Positions 1 to 7,481 of a stretch of DNA of 64,000 nucleotides are shown here, one piece after another; the stretch's first letter is position 1; each line of letters starts with the position of its first letter. The translations under genes and the position numbers were made by a program. The stretch comes from Bacillota bacterium. GTDB taxonomy: Bacteria; Bacillota_I; Bacilli_A; RF39; UBA660. The notes under the pieces were generated by a model that was not told the origin of the DNA, made no database searches, and saw only the letters and a list, made by a program, of their open reading frames with translations. Location: positions 1 through 64,000 of the forward strand of contig SVAU01000005.1 of the NCBI GenBank assembly GCA_015059245.1. Reading direction: 5' to 3'.

Positions 1-104
1 TCTTCTGTAAGAATAGCAATTTGAACTTCTGTAGCTCCAGTGTCTTTTTCATTTTTACCGAATTGTTTAACTAATTCAGCTTTTCTTTCTTTTGAAATAG
101 CCAT
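1..104 (-). CDS. rpsO: 30S ribosomal protein S15, N-terminal part (cut by window edge)
   Basis: The first 34 codons read [12 protein letters not shown] and continue through [16 protein letters not shown], the conserved N-terminal helix and DTGSPEVQ-type segment of S15. S15 binds 16S rRNA in the central domain and nucleates platform assembly. A GGAGG Shine-Dalgarno sits 7 bases before the ATG. The rest of the gene lies outside the window. It follows truB on the same strand, which is the usual order in Bacillota except that ribF, normally between them, is missing here. A terminator-like hairpin lies between truB and this gene, so it probably has its own promoter. Confidence 0.93.
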   Translation of the reverse strand, partial: MAISKERKAELVKQFGKNEKDTGATEVQIAILTE

Positions 105-193
105 GTGTAATTCCTCCTTCTTTTATTTAGCCGTTTAATCTGAGAATAGATTCGGAGATTTCTAATCCAAGAATAAACTTTCTTGATTAATAT
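105..193 (-). promoter_or_regulatory. Structured rpsO leader, possible S15 autoregulatory site
   Basis: The minus-strand leader holds two potential hairpins. The first pairs AATCAAGAA with TTCTTGGATT (one bulge, loop AGTTTA). The second pairs AATCT with AGATT just before the SD. S15 represses its own mRNA through leader structures in several phyla, so an S15-binding leader is plausible. The sequence does not match a leader class I can name, and the transcription start is unknown. Confidence 0.3.
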
Positions 194-194
194 A

Positions 195-229
195 ACAAAA
201 AACTTGTGATATATCAAGTGTTTTTGTTA
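195..229 (-). terminator. Terminator after truB
   Basis: Minus-strand inverted repeat AACAAAAACACTTG / CAAGTTTTTTGTT with a one-base bulge and an AT-only loop. The 3' arm is itself U-rich. It overlaps the truB stop codon. Confidence 0.6.
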
Positions 230-1081
230 ATTTATGAACATTTTAAATGGTTTAGCTTTACTACTATCTTTGTGATATGTTTGATAGATTGCTACTATAT
301 TACCTTTGTAGTTTAAGCATGCTATATCATTTTTAAATGTTTTATCTATTATAGAACCATTTTTTACTTGGTTATATAATTCTTCATTTATAGTAATTTG
401 TTCTAGATTAGTTAGTGCTTCTTCTATAGATAATAGTTTGTAATTACCTGATTGTATATCTTCTATAGTGTAGGAATCTTCTATACTAAAATTACCTTGT
501 TTTGTTCTTTGGAGGTTAGACATTGTACCTACTGTATTTAATTTTGTACATATATCATCTATTAATGCCCTTATGTATGTTCCTTTTGATACAGTTGTTT
601 TGAAGATGATTTCATCATCTTTGTATGATAATAATTCTATATTAGTAATGTTTATTTCTCTTTTTGGTAGTTCTACTTGAATACCTTCTCTTGCATATTC
701 ATATAGTTTTTTACCATTAACTTTTACTGCTGAATATATAGGTGTTGTTTGAATACTAGTTCCTAGAAAAGTATTTAGTACTTCTTTTATTTGATTTTCT
801 GATACATTATAATCTTTTGTTTCTATTATGGTACCTGTTGTATCTAATGTATCTGTTTTTATACCTAATTTTATTGTTGCTATGTATTCTTTGTATTCAC
901 TAGTTAGTAGTTCACAAAGCTTAGTAGTGTTTCCAATGCATACTACTAGAACACCAGTAGCTATGGGATCTAATGTACCAGTGTGGCCTATTTTTTTTGT
1001 TTTTAGTATTCCACCTATTTTGTTTACCACATCTCTTGATGTGTAATTATCAGGTTTATTAACTACTAATATTCCGTTCAT
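227..1081 (-). CDS. truB: tRNA pseudouridine(55) synthase TruB
   Basis: 284 residues. It isomerises U55 in the T-loop of elongator tRNAs. The N-terminus MNGILVVNKPDNYTSRDVV and the GHTGTLDPIATGVL block are hallmarks; the Asp of GTLDP (residue 38) is the catalytic aspartate. KGTYIRALIDDI is the second conserved core motif. A PUA-like C-terminal part is present but short. The start follows a TGATAAT spacer used at many starts here. The methyltransferase-like gene ends 4 bases upstream, so the two are probably co-transcribed. In most Bacillota truB follows rbfA directly; here two extra genes intervene. Confidence 0.96.
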   Translation of the reverse strand: MNGILVVNKPDNYTSRDVVNKIGGILKTKKIGHTGTLDPIATGVLVVCIGNTTKLCELLTSEYKEYIATIKLGIKTDTLDTTGTIIETKDYNVSENQIKEVLNTFLGTSIQTTPIYSAVKVNGKKLYEYAREGIQVELPKREINITNIELLSYKDDEIIFKTTVSKGTYIRALIDDICTKLNTVGTMSNLQRTKQGNFSIEDSYTIEDIQSGNYKLLSIEEALTNLEQITINEELYNQVKNGSIIDKTFKNDIACLNYKGNIVAIYQTYHKDSSKAKPFKMFIN

Positions 1082-1085
1082 ATTA

Positions 1086-1799
1086 TCATTTCTTTCTATT
1101 ATATAGAATAGGATAATCTATAGCATAGTTATCATCTAGTCTTTCTATTACTAGTTCTCCATTATCGTATTCTTTTAGTAATTGTTGTGTTTTTCTTATT
1201 ACGTAGTCTTGGTACATCTCTGATGATACATACATTCCCCATGGAATATAATCGAAGTGTGTACATCCACACATTGCTACATAGAAATCTTTTTGATTAC
1301 GACAAGCTTGTTCTATTATTAGTTCAGTTGCTTCACAAGGCATGATACCTGTAATAAGGTCAAACTCTTTGATATGAGTATTGCTTGTGAATTCTTCTTT
1401 ATGTAATGTCATATTTCTATGTTTTGGTTTTGTTTCGATAAGTAATGGTTCGTATAATGTAATTGTACCTTTTCCTATACGTAATTGTTCTTGAGCAAGT
1501 GTGTTAGCAAATGCTGGTATTTTTCCAGCCCCTATATCTAATACACTACATCCTATATCAAATCTCTCTTGTACTCTTTTGGCATGTTCTTTGTAAAAGT
1601 TTCCATCGGGAGATTCAATACCTAGTTCAGTATATATTTGCATTAGAATATCTGGGCATACATTTGAATATACATATGTCCAAAAGTTTTCTTCAATGAA
1701 TTCCCATGATGTATCACTATATTCATGACGATATTTTTTGGCAAACTTTTTAAATAAGCGTGCTATTTCTCTTTCGTTTTTGCCTTTTAGTGCAAACAT
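1086..1799 (-). CDS. Class I SAM-dependent methyltransferase-like protein, substrate unknown
   Basis: 237 residues. Residues 86-95 (VLDIGAGKIP) form a clear motif I of the Rossmann-type SAM-binding fold, followed by a strand and acidic end (TLYEP) that fits motif II. The N-terminal ~80 residues are helical and unassigned. The C-terminal half carries PCEATELIIEQAC and a Cys/His-containing MCGCTHFD segment that could be near the active site. No catalytic NPPY-type motif is visible, so target (RNA, protein or small molecule) cannot be called. It sits 4 bases before truB, which loosely favours an RNA-related role. A GC-rich inverted repeat overlaps its SD. Confidence 0.7.
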   Translation of the reverse strand: MFALKGKNEREIARLFKKFAKKYRHEYSDTSWEFIEENFWTYVYSNVCPDILMQIYTELGIESPDGNFYKEHAKRVQERFDIGCSVLDIGAGKIPAFANTLAQEQLRIGKGTITLYEPLLIETKPKHRNMTLHKEEFTSNTHIKEFDLITGIMPCEATELIIEQACRNQKDFYVAMCGCTHFDYIPWGMYVSSEMYQDYVIRKTQQLLKEYDNGELVIERLDDNYAIDYPILYNRKK

Positions 1800-1803
1800 A
1801 TAA

Positions 1804-1825
1804 AATCCCCCTTTTCTAGGGGATT
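1804..1825 (-). promoter_or_regulatory. Inverted repeat overlapping the SD of the methyltransferase gene
   Basis: AATCCCC and GGGGATT form a 7-bp perfect stem with an 8-base loop. On the minus strand the 3' arm contains the GGGGG Shine-Dalgarno and runs into TTTTATATG. It could be a terminator for the acyltransferase-like gene upstream, an operator, or an SD-masking hairpin. A possible promoter overlaps it: TTGACT at 1849-1854 and TAAGAT at 1826-1831 with a 17-base spacer. Confidence 0.5.
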
Positions 1826-1846
1826 ATCTTATTATAAATAGAGTTT

Positions 1847-3088
1847 TTAGTCAAATTTTATATGGTTTATTCCGTTACTTCTTATTTCATAATATATATT
1901 ATTTTCATCTAATATATCACTTAATTTCTTTTCTAATGATGTATCTATTAAATTTGAACCAAATGATATATTAAGTACATCTTTGTTAGATGATATTCCA
2001 CATCTTATTCTTTCGCACCAATCTGGTATTAATTTGAATGATATATTTTCAATGTATTTATTGTATTCATCTTTAATATCAAATATACCTAGATTTGAAT
2101 ATGTAATAGTAAATTGTTTTTTTACAAAGTATGAACCTAGTATTACTATTGGTCTTTTTATAAATAATGGAATGTAATTTAATAATTTATTATTTATTGA
2201 TTTTCCATTTGATTCAAATGTATCTTTTATTTTTTGTTCATCTATTTTATTTGTATATTCTTCTTTTACTAAATTTATTATATTATCTAATGAGTTTATT
2301 TGATTAGGAATTATACTTAACATAGAATGAGATACAAAGTTAGATATTGTTTTTGTTTTAAAGAATTGTCTTAAATTAATTGGAATACATACATTAATAG
2401 GTTTTGTTCCATTATATTTTTTATAATTTGTTTCATATAAAGAATAAACTATTAGTGAAATAATAAGTACTGATAAACTGCATTCTTTTTCTTTTGATAA
2501 GTTTTTTAAATCTTCTAAATTAATATAGAAATCATTAAATGATATATTTTTATTTGGAATGTATTCTCCTTTTAGTTGATAACTATTAGGAGGAGTATAA
2601 GCTTTGTTATGTTTATTTGTATAATTTTTTGTATAAGCATTTTCACTTGTAATATTTAGTTTTTCTTGTGGTTTTAGTTTGTGATCTAGTAAACGCAAAT
2701 AATTGTAGATTAGTTCTTGAACAAATAGTTTTGCTCCTAATCCATCTGTTAAGAGATGGAAAAAATCTATTACTAATTGTTTTCCTTCATAAGATACTTT
2801 TAGTAAGTGTTCATTATTTTCTTTTGTATTTAAATTATTAAAATTATAATCTATTTTATTATGGATTGGTAGTTTTTCTTTATTTTCTTCTAATTCGTTC
2901 CAAAATAAATTTCTTGTTAATTTTACTTTGAAATCTTTAAATGTTTTTAGTGTTCTTTCTACTGCTTGGTTAAGATATTTTTCTTCGATATTATTTATAA
3001 AAGTTATAGATATTCTAAATATTGATGTATCTTTTTTATTGTAAGATAATGAAAATATTTTAGCTTGGTCATCTAAGTTACGTTTCAT
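1847..3088 (-). CDS. Acyltransferase of the chloramphenicol acetyltransferase / condensation-domain superfamily
   Basis: 413 residues. The sequence FFHLLTDGLGA places H111, D115 and G116 in an HxxxDG motif, the catalytic signature of CAT-like, alcohol acetyltransferase and NRPS condensation folds. The N-terminal segment and the NVCIPINLRQFF stretch near residue 235 match the usual second half of such folds. Substrate is unknown; a CoA-linked acyl donor is the family norm. No signal peptide or membrane segment. The gene is more A/T- and Asn/Lys-rich than its housekeeping neighbours and splits rbfA from truB, which may mean insertion or transfer. It has its own promoter and starts behind AAGGTGAT. 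Confidence 0.75.
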   Translation of the reverse strand: MKRNLDDQAKIFSLSYNKKDTSIFRISITFINNIEEKYLNQAVERTLKTFKDFKVKLTRNLFWNELEENKEKLPIHNKIDYNFNNLNTKENNEHLLKVSYEGKQLVIDFFHLLTDGLGAKLFVQELIYNYLRLLDHKLKPQEKLNITSENAYTKNYTNKHNKAYTPPNSYQLKGEYIPNKNISFNDFYINLEDLKNLSKEKECSLSVLIISLIVYSLYETNYKKYNGTKPINVCIPINLRQFFKTKTISNFVSHSMLSIIPNQINSLDNIINLVKEEYTNKIDEQKIKDTFESNGKSINNKLLNYIPLFIKRPIVILGSYFVKKQFTITYSNLGIFDIKDEYNKYIENISFKLIPDWCERIRCGISSNKDVLNISFGSNLIDTSLEKKLSDILDENNIYYEIRSNGINHIKFD

Positions 3089-3105
3089 ACTATCACCTTG
3101 TATTT

Positions 3106-3114
3106 AATATACCA
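3106..3114 (-). promoter_or_regulatory. Extended -10 promoter of the acyltransferase-like gene
   Basis: Minus-strand TGgTATATT lies about 17 bases before the ATG at 3088, giving a leader that begins close to the AAGGTGAT SD. No good -35 box is seen. Confidence 0.5.
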
Positions 3115-3124
3115 TAAATACATT

Positions 3125-3153
3125 AAAAAAAGATGACTATTCGCCATCTTTTT
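3125..3153 (-). terminator. Terminator of the rimP-nusA-rnpM-infB-rbfA operon
   Basis: Minus-strand AAAAAGATG, 9-base loop, CATCTTTTT followed by more T. The 5' arm overlaps the end of rbfA. Confidence 0.85.
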
Positions 3154-3490
3154 CATGTATTTCGTTTAATAATCTTTCGATTTTATTACCATACTCTATT
3201 GATTTATCATATTGGAATCTTATTTTAGGAGTATGTCTTATTTCGATACGATCAGCTATTTTAGTTCTTAGGTAACCGGCAGTATCATCGTTAAGTTGTT
3301 TTTCTAGGATACTTGGTTCAGTATCATCAAGAGTCGTAAAGAATACTCTTGCAAGACCTAAGTCATTTGTTACTTCAACGTTTGTTATTGTTATAGCTTT
3401 TAATAGTGAATCATGAGCTTCTTGAGCACAAATTGTACTTAGTTCTTGAGCTATTTGAGAACCAATTCTTTTTAGTTTGATTTGATTCAT
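3137..3490 (-). CDS. rbfA: 30S ribosome-binding factor A
   Basis: 117 residues, normal length. RbfA binds the pre-30S subunit during late 16S maturation and cold adaptation. The fold is a KH-like alpha-beta domain; the motif LAKVFFT-type (here LGLARVFFTTLDD) and RIEIRHTPKIRFQYDKSIEYG near the C-terminus are diagnostic. Its ATG overlaps the infB TGA by four bases (ATGA), which indicates translational coupling. It is the last gene of the nusA-infB operon, closed by a terminator that overlaps its 3' end. Confidence 0.96.
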   Translation of the reverse strand: MNQIKLKRIGSQIAQELSTICAQEAHDSLLKAITITNVEVTNDLGLARVFFTTLDDTEPSILEKQLNDDTAGYLRTKIADRIEIRHTPKIRFQYDKSIEYGNKIERLLNEIHEKDGE

Positions 3491-5601
3491 CTTTTAACCT
3501 CTACTGTTTCATAAACTTCTAAAGTATCGCCTACTTTAATGTCTGAGTAGTTTTCTAATGTTAAACCACATTCATAACCTTTTTTAACTTCTCTAGCTTG
3601 ATCTTTTTCTCTTTGTAATGTAGCAATTTTAGTATCTACTATTACAATACCATCACGGATTAATCTAGCTTTAGCATCTTTCTTAACGATACCATCAGTT
3701 ACATATGAACCAGCGATGTTTCCAACTTTTGAGAATTTGAATAATTTTCTAATTTCAACACTACCAATAATTTTTTCTTCGAATTCAGGGTCAAGCATAC
3801 CTTTCATGGCAGCTTCCATTTCTTCTACTAATTTATAAATTATTGTATATAATCTTATATCTACACCATATTCTTTAGCTATTTCTTTAGTACTATTTGA
3901 TGGTGATACACAGAATCCTAAGATAAGTGCATTTGAAGCGTTAGCAAGTACTACATCACTTTCTGTGATTGTTCCGATACCACTTCTAATTACTTTAACT
4001 TTAACTCCGTCTACATCAATTTTTTCTAAAGCATTTTTTACTGCTTCTTCAGAACCTTTAACGTCTGCTTTTAATACTACGTTAATTTCTTTTGTTTCTG
4101 AATCGATTGAAGCGAATAAGTTATCTAATGTTAATGATGTTTTTTGGAATTTACTTTCTCTAGCTTGGATAGAACGTTTATCAGCAACTTCTTTAGCTTG
4201 GGCTTCTGTTTCGAAAGCCATGAATTTATCTCCAGCTGATGGAGTTTCTGATAGACCAGTAATTTCTACTGGAGTTGATGGACCTGCTTCAACGATTGAG
4301 TTTCCTAGGTCATCTTTCATTGTTCTAACTTTACCATATGATGTTCCAACTACGATAGGATCTCCTAAACGTAAAGTACCATTTTGGATTAATAATGATG
4401 CTACACCACCAATATTTTTATCCATTTTAGATTCAATTACTGTACCCATTGCATAACGAGCTGGGTTTGCTTTTAGTTCTTGCATTTCTGAAATTGCAAG
4501 TAATGTTTCAAGTAATAAATCTATTCCTAAACCAGATTTAGCTGAGATATCAACAAATGGAATTGTTCCTCCCCATTCTTCTGGAGTTATGTTTCTTTCA
4601 GCCATTTCAGTTCTGATTCTGTCAGGACGAGCATCTGGTTTATCTATTTTATTAACTGCTACTACTATAGGTACGTTTGCTGCTAATGCGTGGTCGATAG
4701 CTTCTTCTGTTTGAGGCATTACACCATCATCAGCTGCTACTATAATAATAACGATATCTGTGATACTTGCTCCACGAGCACGCATTTCTGTGAATGCAGC
4801 GTGACCTGGAGTATCGATAAATGATAATTTATGTCCTTGATGTTCTACTTGGTATGCACCGATAGCTTGAGTGATTCCACCATATTCAGTATCTACTACT
4901 TTACTCTTTCTAATAGTATCTAGTAATGTAGTTTTACCATGGTCAACGTGTCCCATAATTGTTATTACAGGAGGACGTTCTTGTAAATCTTCTGCTCTAT
5001 CATTTGCTTCGAACTCTTCAAAGTTAGAAACGTCTTGTGTTTCTTCTTTTTTAAGAGTCTTGTTATAGTCTAATACGATAACGCTTGCAGTTTCATAATC
5101 AATTGCATTACTTAAGCTTAACATTAATCCAAGACCCATTATTTTCTTGATTAATTCAGTTCCACTTACTCCTAGAGCATCTGCTAAACTTTGAACTGAC
5201 ATACCTTCTTTATAAAGTACGACATTATCTTCTGCAGCATTAGTCATAAGTTTTTCTTTATGTTTATACATATCTTTTCTTTTTGACATGTATTCATCTT
5301 TTGAACTTTGTAATTGACTCTTTTTCTTTAATTTTTGTTTTTTGTTATCTGGAGTAAATGTTTTGTCTAAGTTATTAGATTCTACTAAATCTTCAACAGA
5401 TTCATCTAGTGCATCTTCATCTTCATAATCAGTTTCTACATCTGTACTGATTAAGTTAATAGTGTTATCAAGAATAATGATATCGTCTTCTGATAAGTCA
5501 TCATCACCACTTTTTACTTTTATTCCTAATTCATTACATTTCTTTAGGATTTCTGCAATAGAATGACCTGTATCTTGTGCATATTCTTTAACTGTCATCA
5601 T
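3487..5601 (-). CDS. infB: Translation initiation factor IF-2
   Basis: 704 residues, short for IF-2 but typical of small Bacillota and Mollicutes genomes. It is the GTPase that brings fMet-tRNA to the 30S subunit. The G1 P-loop is GHVDHGKT at residues 217-224, followed by DTPGHAAF (G3) and NKID (G4), then domain II, domain III and the C-terminal tRNA-binding domain. An IF2_N-type helical domain begins near residue 133 (GMSVQSLADALGV), and a second copy of this type opens the protein (VKEYAQDTGHS). The acidic-then-lysine-rich linker at 50-120 is low complexity. It starts behind AGGTGAG, with a 37-base gap after rnpM where an L7Ae-like gene often sits; none is present. Confidence 0.97.
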   Translation of the reverse strand: MMTVKEYAQDTGHSIAEILKKCNELGIKVKSGDDDLSEDDIIILDNTINLISTDVETDYEDEDALDESVEDLVESNNLDKTFTPDNKKQKLKKKSQLQSSKDEYMSKRKDMYKHKEKLMTNAAEDNVVLYKEGMSVQSLADALGVSGTELIKKIMGLGLMLSLSNAIDYETASVIVLDYNKTLKKEETQDVSNFEEFEANDRAEDLQERPPVITIMGHVDHGKTTLLDTIRKSKVVDTEYGGITQAIGAYQVEHQGHKLSFIDTPGHAAFTEMRARGASITDIVIIIVAADDGVMPQTEEAIDHALAANVPIVVAVNKIDKPDARPDRIRTEMAERNITPEEWGGTIPFVDISAKSGLGIDLLLETLLAISEMQELKANPARYAMGTVIESKMDKNIGGVASLLIQNGTLRLGDPIVVGTSYGKVRTMKDDLGNSIVEAGPSTPVEITGLSETPSAGDKFMAFETEAQAKEVADKRSIQARESKFQKTSLTLDNLFASIDSETKEINVVLKADVKGSEEAVKNALEKIDVDGVKVKVIRSGIGTITESDVVLANASNALILGFCVSPSNSTKEIAKEYGVDIRLYTIIYKLVEEMEAAMKGMLDPEFEEKIIGSVEIRKLFKFSKVGNIAGSYVTDGIVKKDAKARLIRDGIVIVDTKIATLQREKDQAREVKKGYECGLTLENYSDIKVGDTLEVYETVEVKR

Positions 5602-5638
5602 ATTAACTCACCTCTCTCTTTCTTTTTATTTGTTTTTA

Positions 5639-5893
5639 TTAATCTACTAGGTTAAGCATTTCTTCATATATAGAATCTGGAATAGTTACTTCTAATATAC
5701 GTTCTAGTGCTTTAGTAGTTTTTGCTTTATTTATTACTTCTTTATCTCTTTTTAAGTAAGCTCCACGTCCGTTTGCTTTACCAGTTGTATCTACAGATAC
5801 GTTACCAGTATTGTCACGAACTACACGAAGTAAGTCTTTTTTTAGTGTTTTTTCTTTTGTAATAACACATGTTCTTTCAGGCATTTTTTTCAT
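5639..5893 (-). CDS. rnpM: RNase P modulator RnpM (YlxR family)
   Basis: 84 residues. The YlxR fold is shown by PERTCVITKEK near the start, LLRVVRDNTG, and the conserved GRGAYL motif. B. subtilis YlxR has been described as an RNA-binding protein that modulates RNase P, and is always linked to nusA and infB. Here it lies 15 bases downstream of nusA. The L7Ae-like gene (ylxQ) that commonly follows is absent. Confidence 0.92.
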   Translation of the reverse strand: MKKMPERTCVITKEKTLKKDLLRVVRDNTGNVSVDTTGKANGRGAYLKRDKEVINKAKTTKALERILEVTIPDSIYEEMLNLVD

Positions 5894-5908
5894 TTAAATA
5901 CCTTCTTT

Positions 5909-7060
5909 CTAGTTATTTCCTTCTTCATTAACTTGGTTTAATGTTTTAACTTCGATTTTATATCTTGTTAATTTAGAAGCTAGTTTGATGTTTGCTCCTT
6001 TTTTACCAATTGCTAATGATAAGTTTTCATCATTAACGATAGCTAATGCTTCTTTCTTCATTGGATCTGTGATATTTACGATAGCATCTTTAGCTGGTGA
6101 TAATGCATTCTTAATATATTCAGCTGGATCAGCATTATATAAAACGATATCAACTTTTTCACCATTAAGTTCTTTAAGTATTGAACCTATACGTGAACCT
6201 CTTTCACCAATACATGCTCCGATTGCATCTACTCTTTCATCAGTTGATTCAACAGCAATTTTACTTCTTACACCAGCTTCACGAGCTACTGCATGTAAAA
6301 TAATTGTTCCATCAGCTAATTCAGGAATTTCAGATTCGAATAATCTTTTTACGAATCCATAATGTTTTCTTGATAGAAGAATTAGAGGTCCTTTTGTGTT
6401 AGCTTCTACTTTAGTTACGTATACTCTAACGTTAGATCCCATTTTTAATTCTTCACCTGGAATTAATTCTGATTTAGGTAAGATACCTCTTGTACGTCCT
6501 AATTCTACATAGTAGTTACGAGCATCTTCCATAGCAAGGCTACCAACTAACATTTCGTCTTGTTTATCAGCAAATTCATCAATAATAGAGTTCTTTTCAG
6601 CTTCTCTAATTTTTTGCATGATAACTTGTTTAGCTGTACCAGCTGCAACACGTCCAAAGTCATGTGGAGTAACTTCTTTTTCGATTCTTTCTCCTACTTG
6701 GATAGTTGGATCAATTTCTCTAGCTTCTTCAATTAATAATTGAGCATCTAAATTGATTTCTGGTGGTACATCTACTTCGTTACCTTCTTCATCGATAATA
6801 GTATCTCCTTCATCGATTTCGTCTACTACGATGTAGTATGACATTACTTTAATTTCACCAGTAGTTCTATTAATGTCTACTCTAACATTAGTTTTAGAAC
6901 CAAAGTTTTTCTTGTAAGCTGTAGCTAAAGCTAATTCCATTGCTTCGAATACTACGTCTTCAGAAATTTCTTTTTCAGCAACAATACCTTTTACGGCTTT
7001 GATGAATGCTACTGGATCCATTTGGCCAGTTTCTTCAACAACATTTTTCTTCTTTGCCAT
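5909..7060 (-). CDS. nusA: Transcription termination/antitermination factor NusA
   Basis: 383 residues, the short Gram-positive form without C-terminal acidic repeats. Order: N-terminal RNA polymerase-binding domain (to about 130), S1 domain, then KH1 and KH2; IGACIGERGSRIGSI and LAIGKKGANIKLASKL are the two KH GxxG loops. The product slows RNAP and helps hairpin-dependent termination. An in-frame ATG nine bases upstream (7069) touches the GGGAG Shine-Dalgarno directly, whereas the ATG at 7060 has a nine-base spacing and lies one base after the rimP stop, so 7060 is preferred. Second gene of the operon. Confidence 0.95.
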   Translation of the reverse strand: MAKKKNVVEETGQMDPVAFIKAVKGIVAEKEISEDVVFEAMELALATAYKKNFGSKTNVRVDINRTTGEIKVMSYYIVVDEIDEGDTIIDEEGNEVDVPPEINLDAQLLIEEAREIDPTIQVGERIEKEVTPHDFGRVAAGTAKQVIMQKIREAEKNSIIDEFADKQDEMLVGSLAMEDARNYYVELGRTRGILPKSELIPGEELKMGSNVRVYVTKVEANTKGPLILLSRKHYGFVKRLFESEIPELADGTIILHAVAREAGVRSKIAVESTDERVDAIGACIGERGSRIGSILKELNGEKVDIVLYNADPAEYIKNALSPAKDAIVNITDPMKKEALAIVNDENLSLAIGKKGANIKLASKLTRYKIEVKTLNQVNEEGNN

Positions 7061-7061
7061 A

Positions 7062-7319
7062 TTATTCATCTCCCTTTTCTTTGCTTGTAATATCTAAGAT
7101 GTATGAATCATCGATTAAGTCTAACTTATCAATAATTGGATTAATTACTTCAGTAGCAGCTACGATTGTATCAAGATCGATACCGTTTACCTTGTCTAAT
7201 TCAATTTTTAAGAAGTTATAATTTCCTTCTGTTTCATACTTTACTGAGTCTACTATGATATTCATTTCATTCATTGGACCAGTAATTGCATCTTGGATTG
7301 CTTCTAGTATTTTGTTCAT
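7062..7319 (-). CDS. rimP: Ribosome maturation factor RimP, N-terminal domain only
   Basis: 85 residues against about 150 in typical RimP. The visible part matches the N-terminal alpha-beta domain: an initial helix, FLKIELDKVNGIDLDTIVAA (the VxIDkxgGItidDC-type block), and a final strand SYILDITS. In full-length proteins the next residues are the SSPGxDRPL turn and a C-terminal SH3-like domain; both are missing and the ORF stops with KEKGDE just before nusA. Position as first gene before nusA and the clean overlap with its SD argue that this is the normal form here, not a sequencing error. RimP assists 30S assembly around S12. Confidence 0.85.
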   Translation of the reverse strand: MNKILEAIQDAITGPMNEMNIIVDSVKYETEGNYNFLKIELDKVNGIDLDTIVAATEVINPIIDKLDLIDDSYILDITSKEKGDE

Positions 7320-7332
7320 GATTCACCTCTTC

Positions 7333-7367
7333 AAAATAATAATAAAAGTGGGATATTACGCCCACTT
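7333..7367 (-). promoter_or_regulatory. Terminator-like leader hairpin of the rimP-nusA operon (possible attenuator)
   Basis: In the minus-strand leader AAGTGGG pairs with CCCACTT (7 bp, 8-base loop) and is followed by TTATTATTATTTT, then the GAGGTG SD of rimP. It lies between the promoter and the first gene, so it would terminate transcription before the operon. NusA autoregulation through leader terminators is known in other bacteria; here it is inferred. Confidence 0.6.
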
Positions 7368-7382
7368 AAATCTGATACTTAG

Positions 7383-7410
7383 ATTATAGCATAAATCTTG
7401 AAATATGCAA
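7383..7410 (-). promoter_or_regulatory. Promoter of the rimP-nusA-infB operon
   Basis: Minus-strand -35 TTGCAT (7405-7410), 16-base spacer, extended -10 TGcTATAAT (TATAAT at 7383-7388). Predicted start near 7376, giving a leader of about 57 bases. Confidence 0.8.
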
Positions 7411-7481
7411 CTTTTTTGATTGAGAAAAGGCCTAAAATGTAGTATATTTTTAATAGTAGGATGTCATAAAGGATGATAATT

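Noticed and set aside
3965..4456. Long plus-strand open frame opposite infB (163 codons)
   Set aside because: It is the antisense shadow of the IF-2 gene, which is certain; no SD or promoter and no protein-like pattern. The same holds for other long opposite frames such as 25614-25937 and 56997-57272.
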